A stretch of DNA of 64,000 nucleotides, taken from the NCBI RefSeq assembly GCF_900109685.1, contig NZ_FOBB01000003.1, positions 248,001 to 312,000 of the forward strand, given 5' to 3'. The notes under the pieces were generated by a model. The model saw only the letters and a program-made list of their open reading frames with translations. It searched no databases and was not told the origin of the DNA. This document shows positions 1 through 9,511 of the stretch, one piece after another. The position numbers and the translations under genes were made by a program. How positions within the stretch are numbered: position 1 is the stretch's first letter; every line of letters starts with the position of its first letter. This DNA comes from Chitinophaga rupis (lineage in GTDB: Bacteria; Bacteroidota; Bacteroidia; Chitinophagales; Chitinophagaceae).

Positions 1-651
1 AAATCTGATCTGCTAAAGGATTTCCGGCAGCAGACCTATGCAGCCATTGCCGATCGCATTAGCCTGAACCCTATTTTAAACAGCTTCCAGGCAACGGTAC
101 ATGCCTGCAATATTGAAATGGAGCTGATAAATACCTTTCTGGATAGTATGGAAATGGACCTGCAGCAACACTGCTACTCCCGCAGCCTGTATGAGCAATA
201 TATCTTAGGTTCCGCAGAAGTAGTAGGGCTCATGTGCCTGCGGGTATTTACAGAAGGTGATCATGAGCAGTACACCGCCTTACAACACCCCGCCATGAAG
301 CTGGGCGCAGCCTTTCAGAAAATAAATTTCCTGCGGGATGTAAAGGCCGACAGCCAGGAGCTGGGACGTTTATACTTTCCCGGCGTAAACCTGGATCATT
401 TTACAGTAGCCGACAAACAGCAGATAGAAAGAGAAATAGGCGCAGATCTTAAACAGGCTATTGACGGCATACGCCGCCTGCCCGCCGGGGCGCGCAAAGG
501 GGTATACCTCGCCTATGCCTATTACCTGGTGCTGTTCAATAAAATAAAGAACCTGCCGCCGCAAAAGATCATGACGGAAAGGATCCGGGTAGGTAACAGC
601 CATAAGATAGGACTTATGCTGCAAACCATGGTGGTAGGATTACCTAAATAA
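1..651 (+). CDS. crtB: Phytoene synthase, 5'-truncated by window edge
   Basis: Phytoene synthase joins two geranylgeranyl diphosphates to make phytoene, the first committed step of C40 carotenoid synthesis. The reading frame is open from base 1, so the gene begins upstream; the ATG at 118 is internal. Visible family features are the segment YILGSAEVVGLMCLRVF and the second Asp-rich, Mg-diphosphate-binding motif NFLRDVKAD followed by GRLYFPG. The first Asp motif must lie before the window. About 217 residues are present of a usual length near 280. It is followed after 10 bases by crtZ and then by a lycopene cyclase, so this is a carotenoid operon. A desaturase (crtI) is expected just upstream but cannot be seen. 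Confidence 0.95.
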   Translation, partial: KSDLLKDFRQQTYAAIADRISLNPILNSFQATVHACNIEMELINTFLDSMEMDLQQHCYSRSLYEQYILGSAEVVGLMCLRVFTEGDHEQYTALQHPAMKLGAAFQKINFLRDVKADSQELGRLYFPGVNLDHFTVADKQQIEREIGADLKQAIDGIRRLPAGARKGVYLAYAYYLVLFNKIKNLPPQKIMTERIRVGNSHKIGLMLQTMVVGLPK

Positions 652-661
652 AACATGTGGT

Positions 662-1132
662 ATGTGGATGTATATTCTGATAACTACAGGCGCTTTTCTG
701 TTAATGGAGATGGTGGCCTGGTGCACGCATAAATACCTGATGCATGGCCTGCTGTGGCATTTACACCGCGACCATCATAAAAAAACAGAAGGCCGCTTCT
801 TTGAGAAGAACGATTACTTCTTCCTCATTTTTGCCATACCCGGCATTCTGCTTTTCCTGGCAGGAACCATGGGCCGCCAGCCGCTGCTGCTTTCCATTGC
901 AGCAGGTATTACATTATACGGCTTTACCTACTTTGTGGTGCACGATATTTTTATTCACCAGCGGTTTAACCTGTTCCGCAATACGCACAATGTATATTTG
1001 CTGGCTTTACGGCGCGCCCATAAAATGCATCATAAACATATTGATAAAGAGGAAGGGGAATGTTTTGGCATGCTGTTCTTCCCGTTCCGTTATATAAGAG
1101 AAGCCCAAAAGGCCCGCAAACAACCGGCATGA
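662..1132 (+). CDS. crtZ: Beta-carotene hydroxylase (CrtZ, fatty-acid hydroxylase superfamily)
   Basis: This is a 156-residue membrane di-iron hydroxylase that adds 3-OH groups to beta-carotene rings, giving cryptoxanthin and zeaxanthin. The histidine clusters that bind the di-iron centre are all present: HKYLMH, HRDHH, HDIFIHQRF and HKMHHKH. Hydrophobic stretches near residues 3-20, 50-68 and 75-90 fit an inner-membrane protein. The length is normal for bacterial CrtZ. The start ATG lies 10 bases after the crtB stop, and its stop overlaps the next start in an ATGA, so translation is probably coupled. Family assignment is firm; the exact xanthophyll product depends on genes outside the window. 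Confidence 0.95.
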   Translation: MWMYILITTGAFLLMEMVAWCTHKYLMHGLLWHLHRDHHKKTEGRFFEKNDYFFLIFAIPGILLFLAGTMGRQPLLLSIAAGITLYGFTYFVVHDIFIHQRFNLFRNTHNVYLLALRRAHKMHHKHIDKEEGECFGMLFFPFRYIREAQKARKQPA

Positions 1133-1863
1133 AGTATACTTACTTTTATATAGATCTCTTCACCATACTGGTGCCGCTGCTGGCCTCCTTTCACCCCAGA
1201 CTGCAGTTTTACCAGCAGTGGGGTGCTTTCTGGCCTGCCAACATTTTATGCAGTATGTTTTTCCTTATATGGGATGTTTGGTTTACCAAAGCAGGCGTAT
1301 GGGGTTTTAATGCTGATTATGTAACCGGCTGGTATATGTATAACCTGCCGGTAGAAGAAGCATTATTTTTTGTATGCATACCCTACGCCTGCCTTTTTTC
1401 TTACCATTGTATAAAGGTGCTTTGGCTAAAACAGCGCAGCTACAGGCAGCTGAGCAGCATTATATCGGGTATTATCATTGTGTTGCTGGCGGCAGCCGTC
1501 TTTTTTTTCCATAACAAAGCCTATCCTGCAGTAACAGCTGTACTGCTACTGGCCTTTATTTTTTACAATGCATATGTAAAAAAGCAGGCGTGGATGGGGG
1601 CCTTATATATTTCCTATGGCGTAATGCTGCTGCCTTTCCTGATCGTGAATGGCTTGCTCACCGGCTCGTGGATACCTGCTCCGGTAGTATGGTACAATTC
1701 AAAGGAGATCATTGGCACACGCATACTAACCATTCCAATAGAAGATCTTTTTTATGGCCTATTAATGGTTGGTGCAAATACCCTGTTCTATGAACACCTT
1801 TCATTGAAGAAGCTACACCTATACAACAAAGCCGGAAAATTAAATCGCCATACTGTTACTTAA
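1129..1863 (+). CDS. crtYcd: Lycopene cyclase, fused CrtYc-CrtYd type
   Basis: This is a polytopic membrane protein of 244 residues with two tandem lycopene-cyclase domains. Each has the family's acidic motif: LPVEEALFF in the N-terminal half and IPIEDLFYGLL in the C-terminal half. This is the fused form of the heterodimeric CrtYc/CrtYd cyclase, common in Bacteroidota, which converts lycopene to beta-carotene. The frame is open further upstream to 1060, but the start chosen is the ATG at 1129, which overlaps the crtZ stop by 4 bases (ATGA) and gives the usual N-terminus. The order crtB-crtZ-cyclase implies synthesis of zeaxanthin-like pigment. Confidence 0.93.
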   Translation: MKYTYFYIDLFTILVPLLASFHPRLQFYQQWGAFWPANILCSMFFLIWDVWFTKAGVWGFNADYVTGWYMYNLPVEEALFFVCIPYACLFSYHCIKVLWLKQRSYRQLSSIISGIIIVLLAAAVFFFHNKAYPAVTAVLLLAFIFYNAYVKKQAWMGALYISYGVMLLPFLIVNGLLTGSWIPAPVVWYNSKEIIGTRILTIPIEDLFYGLLMVGANTLFYEHLSLKKLHLYNKAGKLNRHTVT

Positions 1864-1976
1864 TGTCCTCATTAATGGCTTTTGTGCCAGTGGAGCCCCC
1901 CCTGCTGCAGCATATGCATGCTTTTTGATCTAAGCCTGTTTAACAAAGGGCATTCACTTCCATAAAATTCCGCTTT

Positions 1977-2942
1977 ATGAAAAATGAGCAATTTAAGCCG
2001 GTACAAAAAAAGCTGTACAACAAATGGTTTTCAGTAGCGCCTGGTGTTTGGGGCATTAAGGACATATTTGTGAACGTATACCTCATACACAGCGGCGATG
2101 CCAATCACTGGGTATTGGTGGATGCAGGGCTACCCACCTCCGCAGAAAAGATCCGCAAGGTATCCACTCACCTGTTCTGGCCGCAGACTGCGCCATCCGC
2201 TATTATTCTTACCCACGGGCATTTTGACCACACCGGTTCATTAAAAAAACTGGCAGAAGAATGGGATGTGCCTGTATATGCACATTACCTGGAAGCGCCT
2301 TATTTAACAGGCCGTTCGGCCTATCCGCCACCCGACCCAACAGCCGGAGGCGGCGTAATGACCCTGCTCTCCGACCTGTTCCCCAGGCAGCCAATAGATA
2401 TGAACGGGCGGCTGTTGCTATTACCGGAAGATGGTACTATACCCGGTTTGCCTGGCTGGCGTTATATTCATACACCCGGCCATGCGCCCGGTCACATAAG
2501 CCTGTTCCGTGAACAGGATGGTGTGCTGCTGGCCGGTGATGCCGTGGTTACCACCCAACAGGAATCGCTATACGCCGTTATGACACAGGCAAAAAAAATA
2601 TCGGGACCGCCACGGTATTTTACATTTGACTGGCAGGAGGCAGCAAGCTCCGTTAACAAGCTGGCGGCACTGAAGCCGGAGATCATTGCCAGCGGACATG
2701 GCAAGCCTATGAAAGGCAAAGCCATGCAGGATGAATTACAACGCTTAGCCACCAACTTTCAACAGGAAGCAGCACCTGCTTCAGGCAGGTATGTAGGTAA
2801 CCCTGCGGTAGCGGGCGTAAATGGTGTGGAATACATACCGGCTCCCAAACGTTCGGAGGTATTGATAAAAGCCGCTATGGCCTTACTGGTGATAGGTATA
2901 GGCGCTGTAATGGTACGTTATGGACTGAAGAAGAGGATCTGA
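1977..2942 (+). CDS. MBL-fold metallo-hydrolase with C-terminal membrane anchor
   Basis: This 321-residue metallo-beta-lactamase-fold protein carries the metal-binding signature THGHFDHTG (residues 79-87), then a HTPGHAPGH segment, the bridging Asp in LLAGDAV, and a late histidine in ASGHGKP. These are the ligands of a di-metal hydrolase active site. A hydrophobic stretch near residues 296-315 (AAMALLVIGIGAVMV) followed by RYGLKKR suggests a C-terminal membrane anchor. There is no clear signal peptide. It lies 113 bases after the carotenoid operon on the same strand, with no obvious link to pigment synthesis. The substrate cannot be told from sequence; glyoxalase II-like and lactonase-like members look alike. 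Confidence 0.9.
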   Translation: MKNEQFKPVQKKLYNKWFSVAPGVWGIKDIFVNVYLIHSGDANHWVLVDAGLPTSAEKIRKVSTHLFWPQTAPSAIILTHGHFDHTGSLKKLAEEWDVPVYAHYLEAPYLTGRSAYPPPDPTAGGGVMTLLSDLFPRQPIDMNGRLLLLPEDGTIPGLPGWRYIHTPGHAPGHISLFREQDGVLLAGDAVVTTQQESLYAVMTQAKKISGPPRYFTFDWQEAASSVNKLAALKPEIIASGHGKPMKGKAMQDELQRLATNFQQEAAPASGRYVGNPAVAGVNGVEYIPAPKRSEVLIKAAMALLVIGIGAVMVRYGLKKRI

Positions 2943-2950
2943 TAATAAAA

Positions 2951-2979
2951 GTGTGCCACGCCTTGAAGGTGTGGCACAC
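2951..2979. terminator. Bidirectional terminator hairpin (GTGTGCCAC family)
   Basis: The arms 2951-2962 and 2968-2979 pair over 12 bases with one G-T wobble around the loop TTGAA. It sits between the convergent MBL gene and GH76 gene. A near-copy with a similar loop occurs at 24188-24220, also between convergent genes. Confidence 0.75.
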
Positions 2980-2985
2980 GTACAC

Positions 2986-4104
2986 TCACTTTTCCGGCGG
3001 GCATACCTGCATAAGCATTACCGCGCTGCTGGCTTCATAGGATTGTATGGTACCTGTGGGGCAGGGCACTTTATAGTTCCGGTAGGTAAGCCCCCGGGTT
3101 GCATCCCGGTTGCCCCAGGCAGTATTAATATTTTTGCGGATCCAGGCCAGGTACTGCGGCTGATTGGCATTCTGTATCAGCATCATCATGTAGTGCCCGA
3201 AAATGGCTTTTAATACACCCTGCTCATTCCAGTCGCCTTCTGCCGGTAAAATACCATCCTTATCGCACATGGACTTTTGCGTGTAATCAGCGCCCAGCTT
3301 AGCCTGGTTCAGGTAAGCAGCGTCGTTGGTGATCTTGTATAACATGGTGGCAGCGCCAATAAAGGTGCCCTGGTTATAGGTATAGTCAGACCAGCCTTTA
3401 TTACCGTTAATGTTATTATCAGCCACGCGGCCGGTATTAGGATCAGTTAAATTGGTAAGGGCCCAGCTGTACACATCTTTTGCTTTTTGCAGATAAGCGT
3501 TGTCACCGGTGATCTTATACAGCAGCAAAGCACCTATTACAGTGGGAAAGTTAATACAGGCGTTCTTGCCACTGTGGTTAAAATCCCACCACATACCGCC
3601 GTTGGCAGCATCATATGAATCGTTCCATACCCGCTGAAAACCGGCTATAGAAGTAGTAAGGTACGTACTGTCTTTAGTGATCTCGTAGGCGCGTGCCAGT
3701 GAAATGATCCACCACATCATATCATCATAAATGAACCATACGGTTTTGTTGTTCCAGTTATAGCGGTCGTATTTTTTATAACCGCCCTGGTACATGTCTT
3801 TGATCATTTGCAGCTGTGCAGGATCATTGGTGCGCTTGTAAGCGTTCATGACCAGGTCCCAGTAAACAGCCTGCGTCCAGATAGCGCCGGTGGAATTTTT
3901 TTCCGTAGTGGCGTAATACAGCTGCTCTGTTGGGTTATAGAAATACGTATTAAAATTATTAAAGGCCGCAGTAGCGTCTTTGTCTGTAAATGATACGGCG
4001 GGCAGGTGCACGGAATCTTCCGGCGTTACCGCCTTGCTGTTACTTTTGCTGCATGCGGTGTGTAACACCAGGCTAGCGCAGAGGACTAAGAAAAGTTTTC
4101 CCAC
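2986..4104 (-). CDS. Glycoside hydrolase family 76 lipoprotein, putative alpha-1,6-mannanase
   Basis: This 372-residue protein has an N-terminal signal ending in a lipobox-like LHTAC (Cys18). The GH76 (alpha/alpha)6-barrel pattern follows, with aromatic-rich helices and the adjacent catalytic aspartates in YDDMMWW (Asp127-Asp128). Known GH76 enzymes are endo-alpha-1,6-mannanases acting on fungal mannan or bacterial mannosyl glycans. It is the last gene of an ECF/FecR/SusC/SusD locus, so it probably trims bound polymer at the outer membrane before import. A 195-base spacer full of AAAGCATAAAGC repeats separates it from the SusD gene. Family is firm; the substrate is inferred. Confidence 0.93.
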   Translation of the reverse strand: MGKLFLVLCASLVLHTACSKSNSKAVTPEDSVHLPAVSFTDKDATAAFNNFNTYFYNPTEQLYYATTEKNSTGAIWTQAVYWDLVMNAYKRTNDPAQLQMIKDMYQGGYKKYDRYNWNNKTVWFIYDDMMWWIISLARAYEITKDSTYLTTSIAGFQRVWNDSYDAANGGMWWDFNHSGKNACINFPTVIGALLLYKITGDNAYLQKAKDVYSWALTNLTDPNTGRVADNNINGNKGWSDYTYNQGTFIGAATMLYKITNDAAYLNQAKLGADYTQKSMCDKDGILPAEGDWNEQGVLKAIFGHYMMMLIQNANQPQYLAWIRKNINTAWGNRDATRGLTYRNYKVPCPTGTIQSYEASSAVMLMQVCPPEK

Positions 4105-4117
4105 TTGTTAATATTTT

Positions 4118-4297
4118 AGCAGAAAGCATAAAGCATAAAGCATAAAGCTTTTTGTGTTTTGCTCAAGGCCCTTATGTTTTAAGCAGAAAGCATAAAGCGT
4201 AAAGCATAAAGCCTTTTATATTTTGTTCCAGATCCTTATGCTTTACCCTTTTGCTTTTTGCTTACGCTTTATGCTTTCAGCTTTACGCTTTATGCTC
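4118..4297. repeat. Reiterated AAAGCATAAAGC repeat island with inverted arms
   Basis: The spacer between SusD and GH76 holds two blocks of tandem GCATAAAGC-type units (about 4118-4148 and 4181-4211). A third block in opposite orientation (about 4236-4297) is rich in GCTTTATGCTTT. The opposed blocks could pair into a long imperfect stem in the operon mRNA. Related islands lie at 34312-34362 and 37285-37382, also inside SUS operon spacers. Confidence 0.85.
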
Positions 4298-4299
4298 CA

Positions 4300-6096
4300 T
4301 TACCACCCCGGATTCTGCACCAGCTCCTTATCGTTATTAATATCATCGGAGGGCAGCGGGAAAAAGTAATGGCGTTTGTTAAATACACGGGTTTCGAAAG
4401 ATACTACATTCAGGAACTCCGGCATATCGGCATTAATGTTTAAGCCGTACATAGGCCCGTTCTCCGTTTGCTCCGCTATTTTCCAGCGGCGCACGTCAAA
4501 GAAACGATTGTTCTCAAAGGCCAGCTCTACGCGGCGCTCCTTGCGGATGGCATCACGCATAGCGGCCTGACCTGCGGGGGCCGGCAATTCCGACGAACCG
4601 TAAAGCGGAATACCAGCCCTTTCGCGGATCAGGTTAAGGTATTTCAGAATGTCCGGGTCATTAGGCGTAGCCTCATTCAAACACTCTGCATAACTTAAAT
4701 AAATTTCAGCCAGGCGTATCAGGATCAGGGTGCGGTCGTTCACATTCCACCTGCCCAGGCCCATGGCTTTACGTACAATATAACCGGTTGGTGAATAGTC
4801 ACCGCCGCCGGTTTTACGGCCGGAGTTACCGGTATTATACAGGCGGGTAACTATCTCACCAAAATCAGTATTCAGCCAGGTGCTGCCATCGTACGTAATG
4901 TTCACATAAAAACGTGGCTCTCTGTTCACCCATTGATTATAGGTACTGGATGTATGGGTAGTGTTCGGGGCCTGAAAATCAGAATAGCCGGACGATACAT
5001 ATTGTGATAAAGGATCTGTAATGCTTCTGCCGTTCTTCATAAAAAAGGCATCTACCATATTTTGCGTAGCGCCCAAGCCGCCGCTGCCTTTTAGTTCGCC
5101 GGAGGGAGCGCCGCTATGGTATGGCGTTAGCTCATACTGACGCGAATCCAGGGAGCCACGGGTACGGGCAAAGATCACTTCCTCATTCCAATCCGTCAAT
5201 ATCACATCCCGGCAGGAAAGGTAGGGATCAAATGCCCCGCTGCTATTGTTCTTCTTAAATAAATTATACGTGCCGGGTACAAACTGCGTAATAAATTCCT
5301 TGTAGGCATCTGCAGCTGTTTTCCATTTATTCACATCAAAGCTCTGGCTAATGAGCTGCTTGCCATCTTTATTCTTCAGGCTAGCCAGTTCCGCATTACC
5401 ATTATACAAAGGGCTGGCAGCGTACATCAATGCATTGGCGCGGAAAGCCAGCGCTATGCCTTTGGTAATGCGCCCATAATCCTGCGCAGTAGCCGGTTTT
5501 GCGGGCAGCACACTGGCTGCAGTGGTTAATTCCGCCGAAATATAGCTTACACATTCATCAATGGAATTACGCGGTATCTGCAGGTTGGTATCTACCGCAG
5601 TAGGCGTTTCGCCCAGTATTACCACGGGGCCGTATATACGCATCAGGTAAAAATAGTACATGGCCCGCAGCGCACGCGCTTCTGCCTTATACTGCTCTTT
5701 CTGTTGCTGGGAACGGTCTGTTATCTTATCTGCATTCTGAATAAACACACTGGCTGCGCGTATGCCTTTGTAAAAGTTGGTCCAGTAGTCGCGCACAAAA
5801 CCGGAATTAGCGTCCCAGTTGCCTATATTCACATCATTTGACTGTACAAAGCCCCATACAAAATCCGCTTCATCACAACCACCGGTCCACAGGCCACGGT
5901 TCTCATTATCACCGGGGTTGCGCTGCCCAAATTCATCCGGGATACGTGCGTACACGTTAGCCAGGAATTTTGAAGCGGTATTCCAGGTGCGGAAAGTTTC
6001 GTCAATGGTCAGGCGATCATCCGGTACCTGGTCCAGGTATTTTTTACAGGAAGTAAATGCTCCCAGCACCAGTATATATATCAATAGCTTTTTCAT
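4300..6096 (-). CDS. SusD/RagB-family outer-membrane glycan-binding lipoprotein
   Basis: This 598-residue lipoprotein has the signal MKKLLIYILVLGAFTSC, with the acylated Cys at 17, followed by KKYLDQVPDD, a typical SusD start. The body has the SusD helical TPR-like scaffold (KEQYKAEARALRAMYYFYLMRIYGPV). The C-terminal RagB domain has the usual IRLAEIYLSYAECLNE, RKERRVELAFENNRFFDVRRWK and a closing LVQNPGW. SusD proteins cap the SusC channel and capture oligosaccharide on the cell surface. It follows the SusC gene by 22 bases, so the two are co-transcribed. The linked GH76 suggests a mannose-rich ligand. Confidence 0.97.
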   Translation of the reverse strand: MKKLLIYILVLGAFTSCKKYLDQVPDDRLTIDETFRTWNTASKFLANVYARIPDEFGQRNPGDNENRGLWTGGCDEADFVWGFVQSNDVNIGNWDANSGFVRDYWTNFYKGIRAASVFIQNADKITDRSQQQKEQYKAEARALRAMYYFYLMRIYGPVVILGETPTAVDTNLQIPRNSIDECVSYISAELTTAASVLPAKPATAQDYGRITKGIALAFRANALMYAASPLYNGNAELASLKNKDGKQLISQSFDVNKWKTAADAYKEFITQFVPGTYNLFKKNNSSGAFDPYLSCRDVILTDWNEEVIFARTRGSLDSRQYELTPYHSGAPSGELKGSGGLGATQNMVDAFFMKNGRSITDPLSQYVSSGYSDFQAPNTTHTSSTYNQWVNREPRFYVNITYDGSTWLNTDFGEIVTRLYNTGNSGRKTGGGDYSPTGYIVRKAMGLGRWNVNDRTLILIRLAEIYLSYAECLNEATPNDPDILKYLNLIRERAGIPLYGSSELPAPAGQAAMRDAIRKERRVELAFENNRFFDVRRWKIAEQTENGPMYGLNINADMPEFLNVVSFETRVFNKRHYFFPLPSDDINNDKELVQNPGW

Positions 6097-6118
6097 ATCC
6101 GTTTCTTCATTACGTGAT

Positions 6119-9100
6119 TTAAAATCTTAAGTTCATGCCCAGTGAAATGGTGCGTATGTTCGGGTAGGTGGAGCCATTATCCGTATTCAGCTCAGGGTCC
6201 CACAGCTTAAATTTGCTGAAGGTAAGCAGGTTAATGCCCTGCAGGTATACGGAGGAGTTGCGGATGCCGATGCGCTTTAATAAATGATCGGGCAGGTTAT
6301 ACGCAATCTGCGCGGATTTCAGGCGCATAAAGCTTACATCCTTCACCCACCAGGAGCTGGCCTGGGTATTGTTCTTATTCTCTGCCTCTCCATATGCCAA
6401 ACGCGGATAAAATGCATTCGGGTTAGGATTCTCCACGGTCCAGCGGTCTGTTGCAATAGCATAGGCATTGGTTTCACCGCCGCCATTGTTAAACGGTATA
6501 ATGGCAGAACCGGCCAGCATACGGTCTACATCAGATAGGCCCTGGAACAATACGCCTACGCTAAATCCCTTATAGGCTACATTAAAGCCAAAACCATATA
6601 CCACTGCCGGTACATCGCCCCGGCCTACTTTGGTTACATCGTAATTATTAATAAGGCCATCGCCATTCAGGTCCTTATACTTAATATCGCCGGGTTTTAC
6701 TTTTGAGCGGTCGCCGGGTACAGCGCTCTTGCTGATCTCATCATCGCTGGTAAATAATCCCTCTGCTACATAACCATAACGGGCCAGTATGTTGTTGCCG
6801 CGGTGCTCCATCCAGGGATAGTTCTGCGGCGGGCGGTCATCTTCTATCACCTTATCTTTATTGTAGGTGAGGTTACCGCGTACGGATACATCTACCTGTC
6901 CTATCCTGGCGCTGTATTCCAGGCTGGCGTCAATACCTTTATTATCCACTACCCCCAGGTTGCCATACTGCTGGGTTTCCAATCCCATAAAAGCTACGTT
7001 GGAGGCCCTTTGCAGGAAAATGCCCTTGCGGTGCTCCTTGAATAGGTCTACGATCAGGATCAAACGGTCTTTTAAAGTATGCAGCTCCATGCCCAGGTCC
7101 TGTTTGTTGGATACAGACCATCTCACATCCGTAGCATAGCGGTTAATGTTGATACCATTGTCCCGGTTATCGCCCCGGGGGCCGGTTGGGTTTTGCCCGA
7201 ACAGGTAACCGCTTACATCCGTATTCAGCTTGGTAATGTACAGGAAGCGCTCATTGGTGCTGCCCAAACCTGTGCTGCCATTGGAGTAGCGGAACTTCAG
7301 GAAAGTGACTGCATTCTTTAAGGGCTCAAAGAATTTCTCGTTAGATACTAACCAGCCTACACCTATAGCAGGGAAAAAGCCAAAGCGGTGGCCGGGTGCA
7401 AACAGCTCTGACCCGTTATAGCCAAAGTTGAACTCTGCAAAATAACGGTCGTCATAAGAGTAGGCGGCTTTACCGGCATACCCTAAGTATCTCTCAGGAA
7501 TAGAATTTATGAAATCATTGGCCAGCGTGTTAGTGCGGTCGCTGGAGTAAAATAATCCCAGGCCGGTTACACGGTGCTTATCAAAGGCACGGTCATAATT
7601 AATGGCCGCTTCTGTATAGAACTGGCGGGTGGTCTGCCGGTCGCCATCATTGCGGTCAAATCCCAGGTACTCATCGCCGGTAAAGGTTTTCACCAGGTTC
7701 AGGGAACCGTCCGGGTTGTAAGGATTGGCCTGGTCGGGGAAGTAAGTATCCTCTCTTTTAGAGCGGGTAATATAGTTCTGGTTATAGGTGTCAAATGAGA
7801 ACATAGCGGTAGCGCTCAGGCCCCGCGTTAAAAAATCCAGCTCCTGCGTGGCGCGCAGGTTAGAGTAGAGCTGATTCTTAAACTCATTGCGGTAACCGCG
7901 GCGGGTTAAGTCGGCATAAGGGTTACGGAACCCTCCGTTGGATGACTGGCCGGGTACCAGGTTGCCGGGATACATGATGGGATAAGCCACCGGTGAGGCA
8001 TCCATGGCGCTCTGGAAAATATCGTGCGTGTTAATACCGGGATAATTACCATTTGAAAAATATCCCTGCAGGCCAACATCCAGCTTAGTGGTTTTGGTTA
8101 AGCGCAGGTTTAAATTGCTGGTAAAGTTGTAACGGTTATATTTTAAGGATGAATTATAGCGGGCCAGGTCGTCTGTTTTCAGAAAACCGCTTTCATTAAA
8201 ATAACCCAGGGAAACGTAATACTGCGCATTTTCCACGCCGCCGCTGGCATTCAGGTTAGCGCTGCGGGTATGCCCTATTTTATTGAACACAGCATCCATC
8301 CAGTCCACATCCGGGTACAGTAAAGGATCTGCGCCGGATTTTGTTTTGTCAATGGTTTCCTGCTCATAGCGCGGGCTTTGGTTTCGGGTGGTCTTGGCTT
8401 CATTAGCCAGGTTCATGTAGGTAATACCATCCAGCATTTCCGGGCGTTTGGTAAACGTGTTCACGCCTTCGTTGTAGTCGAAATAGAGCTGCGGCTTACC
8501 TACTTTACCGGTTTTTGTTTTTAACAGTATTACGCCATTGGCGCCGCGTACCCCGTATACGGCTGTACCGGCAGCATCTTTCAGGATGGTAAAGGATTCA
8601 ATGTCTTCGGGTGAGATGTTGTTAATAGAACGTTCCACCCCATCTACCAGCACCAGCGGGGTGGCTTTGTTACCATTCCCGAATGTGGCAATACCACGGA
8701 TCCATATATCTGCGGCGCTTTTGCCCGGCTCACCGGAACGCTGCACGCCTACTACACCGGCTATACGGCCGGCCAGCATGGTAGAGATGTCTGCAGCAGG
8801 CTGCTTGAACTCTGCCGGTTTAATGGTGCTTTGCGCGCCTACCAGGCTCACTTTACGCTGGGTGCCAAAGCCTACTACCGCTACTTCGTTCAGCGCTTTG
8901 CTGGCTATTTTCAGCTGTACGCCAATATTCGTTTGGCTGCCTACTGTTACAACAGCGGTTTCATAACCAATGAAGCTGAAGGCCAGCACATCTTCCGGCG
9001 ACTTTACAATGATCTTAAAACGGCCGTCGTTGTCCGTGGAGGTCATGGTGCTGGCGCCCCTAACGGCTACGCTTACACCGGGCATAGGCTGCCCTTTTTC

Positions 9101-9511
9101 ATCCACCACCCTGCCGGATAACACAATGTCGGCACGGCCTGTAGTGTTTTGTGTTAGCTGCGGCGCGGCTTCCTTTGTGATCACCACAATATTGTTCACC
9201 TCTTTAAAACCCAGCGACTTATTTTTCAGCAATGCCTGCAACACACGATCCAGGCGCTCTTTGGAGAAATGATAACTATCTACAGGATAAGTGAGTAACA
9301 GTTGTTTATCATATGCAAAAGTTACTTTAGTGAGCTGTTGTAATTGTTTGATGGCAGCTTCCAGTGAACCGCCTTTGAAGGTTACAGTGACCTGTGTATC
9401 TGTAAGCACCTGCCCCTGTCCCGCGTAGGCAGGTAAAATAGTAAGGGCATAGGTAAGCAGCAGTACAAAGGCCAGGGAGCCTTTTCGCAGCTTTGTGTTC
9501 AATTTTTTCAT
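6119..9511 (-). CDS. SusC/RagA TonB-dependent transporter with N-terminal STN signalling domain
   Basis: This is a 1130-residue outer-membrane transporter. In order it has a signal peptide (to about residue 30), an STN domain (about 38-110), a carboxypeptidase-regulatory-like beta domain (VLSGRVVDEKGQPMPGVSV, about 128-200), a plug domain with the SusC signature NISPEDIESFTILKDAAGTAVYG, and a 22-strand beta-barrel ending in LRF. It imports oligosaccharides captured by SusD, powered by TonB. The STN domain is known to contact FecR-type anti-sigma factors. The FecR and ECF genes directly upstream (9619-11341) are therefore its likely signalling partners, giving substrate-induced expression. Confidence 0.97.
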   Translation of the reverse strand: MKKLNTKLRKGSLAFVLLLTYALTILPAYAGQGQVLTDTQVTVTFKGGSLEAAIKQLQQLTKVTFAYDKQLLLTYPVDSYHFSKERLDRVLQALLKNKSLGFKEVNNIVVITKEAAPQLTQNTTGRADIVLSGRVVDEKGQPMPGVSVAVRGASTMTSTDNDGRFKIIVKSPEDVLAFSFIGYETAVVTVGSQTNIGVQLKIASKALNEVAVVGFGTQRKVSLVGAQSTIKPAEFKQPAADISTMLAGRIAGVVGVQRSGEPGKSAADIWIRGIATFGNGNKATPLVLVDGVERSINNISPEDIESFTILKDAAGTAVYGVRGANGVILLKTKTGKVGKPQLYFDYNEGVNTFTKRPEMLDGITYMNLANEAKTTRNQSPRYEQETIDKTKSGADPLLYPDVDWMDAVFNKIGHTRSANLNASGGVENAQYYVSLGYFNESGFLKTDDLARYNSSLKYNRYNFTSNLNLRLTKTTKLDVGLQGYFSNGNYPGINTHDIFQSAMDASPVAYPIMYPGNLVPGQSSNGGFRNPYADLTRRGYRNEFKNQLYSNLRATQELDFLTRGLSATAMFSFDTYNQNYITRSKREDTYFPDQANPYNPDGSLNLVKTFTGDEYLGFDRNDGDRQTTRQFYTEAAINYDRAFDKHRVTGLGLFYSSDRTNTLANDFINSIPERYLGYAGKAAYSYDDRYFAEFNFGYNGSELFAPGHRFGFFPAIGVGWLVSNEKFFEPLKNAVTFLKFRYSNGSTGLGSTNERFLYITKLNTDVSGYLFGQNPTGPRGDNRDNGININRYATDVRWSVSNKQDLGMELHTLKDRLILIVDLFKEHRKGIFLQRASNVAFMGLETQQYGNLGVVDNKGIDASLEYSARIGQVDVSVRGNLTYNKDKVIEDDRPPQNYPWMEHRGNNILARYGYVAEGLFTSDDEISKSAVPGDRSKVKPGDIKYKDLNGDGLINNYDVTKVGRGDVPAVVYGFGFNVAYKGFSVGVLFQGLSDVDRMLAGSAIIPFNNGGGETNAYAIATDRWTVENPNPNAFYPRLAYGEAENKNNTQASSWWVKDVSFMRLKSAQIAYNLPDHLLKRIGIRNSSVYLQGINLLTFSKFKLWDPELNTDNGSTYPNIRTISLGMNLRF

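Noticed and set aside
118..651. ATG at 118 as the crtB start
   Set aside because: The frame is open to base 1 and the upstream codons continue the phytoene synthase sequence, so the gene is cut by the window edge.
4118..4297. CRISPR array
   Set aside because: The repeats are short, abutting and lack unique spacers, and no cas gene is nearby.
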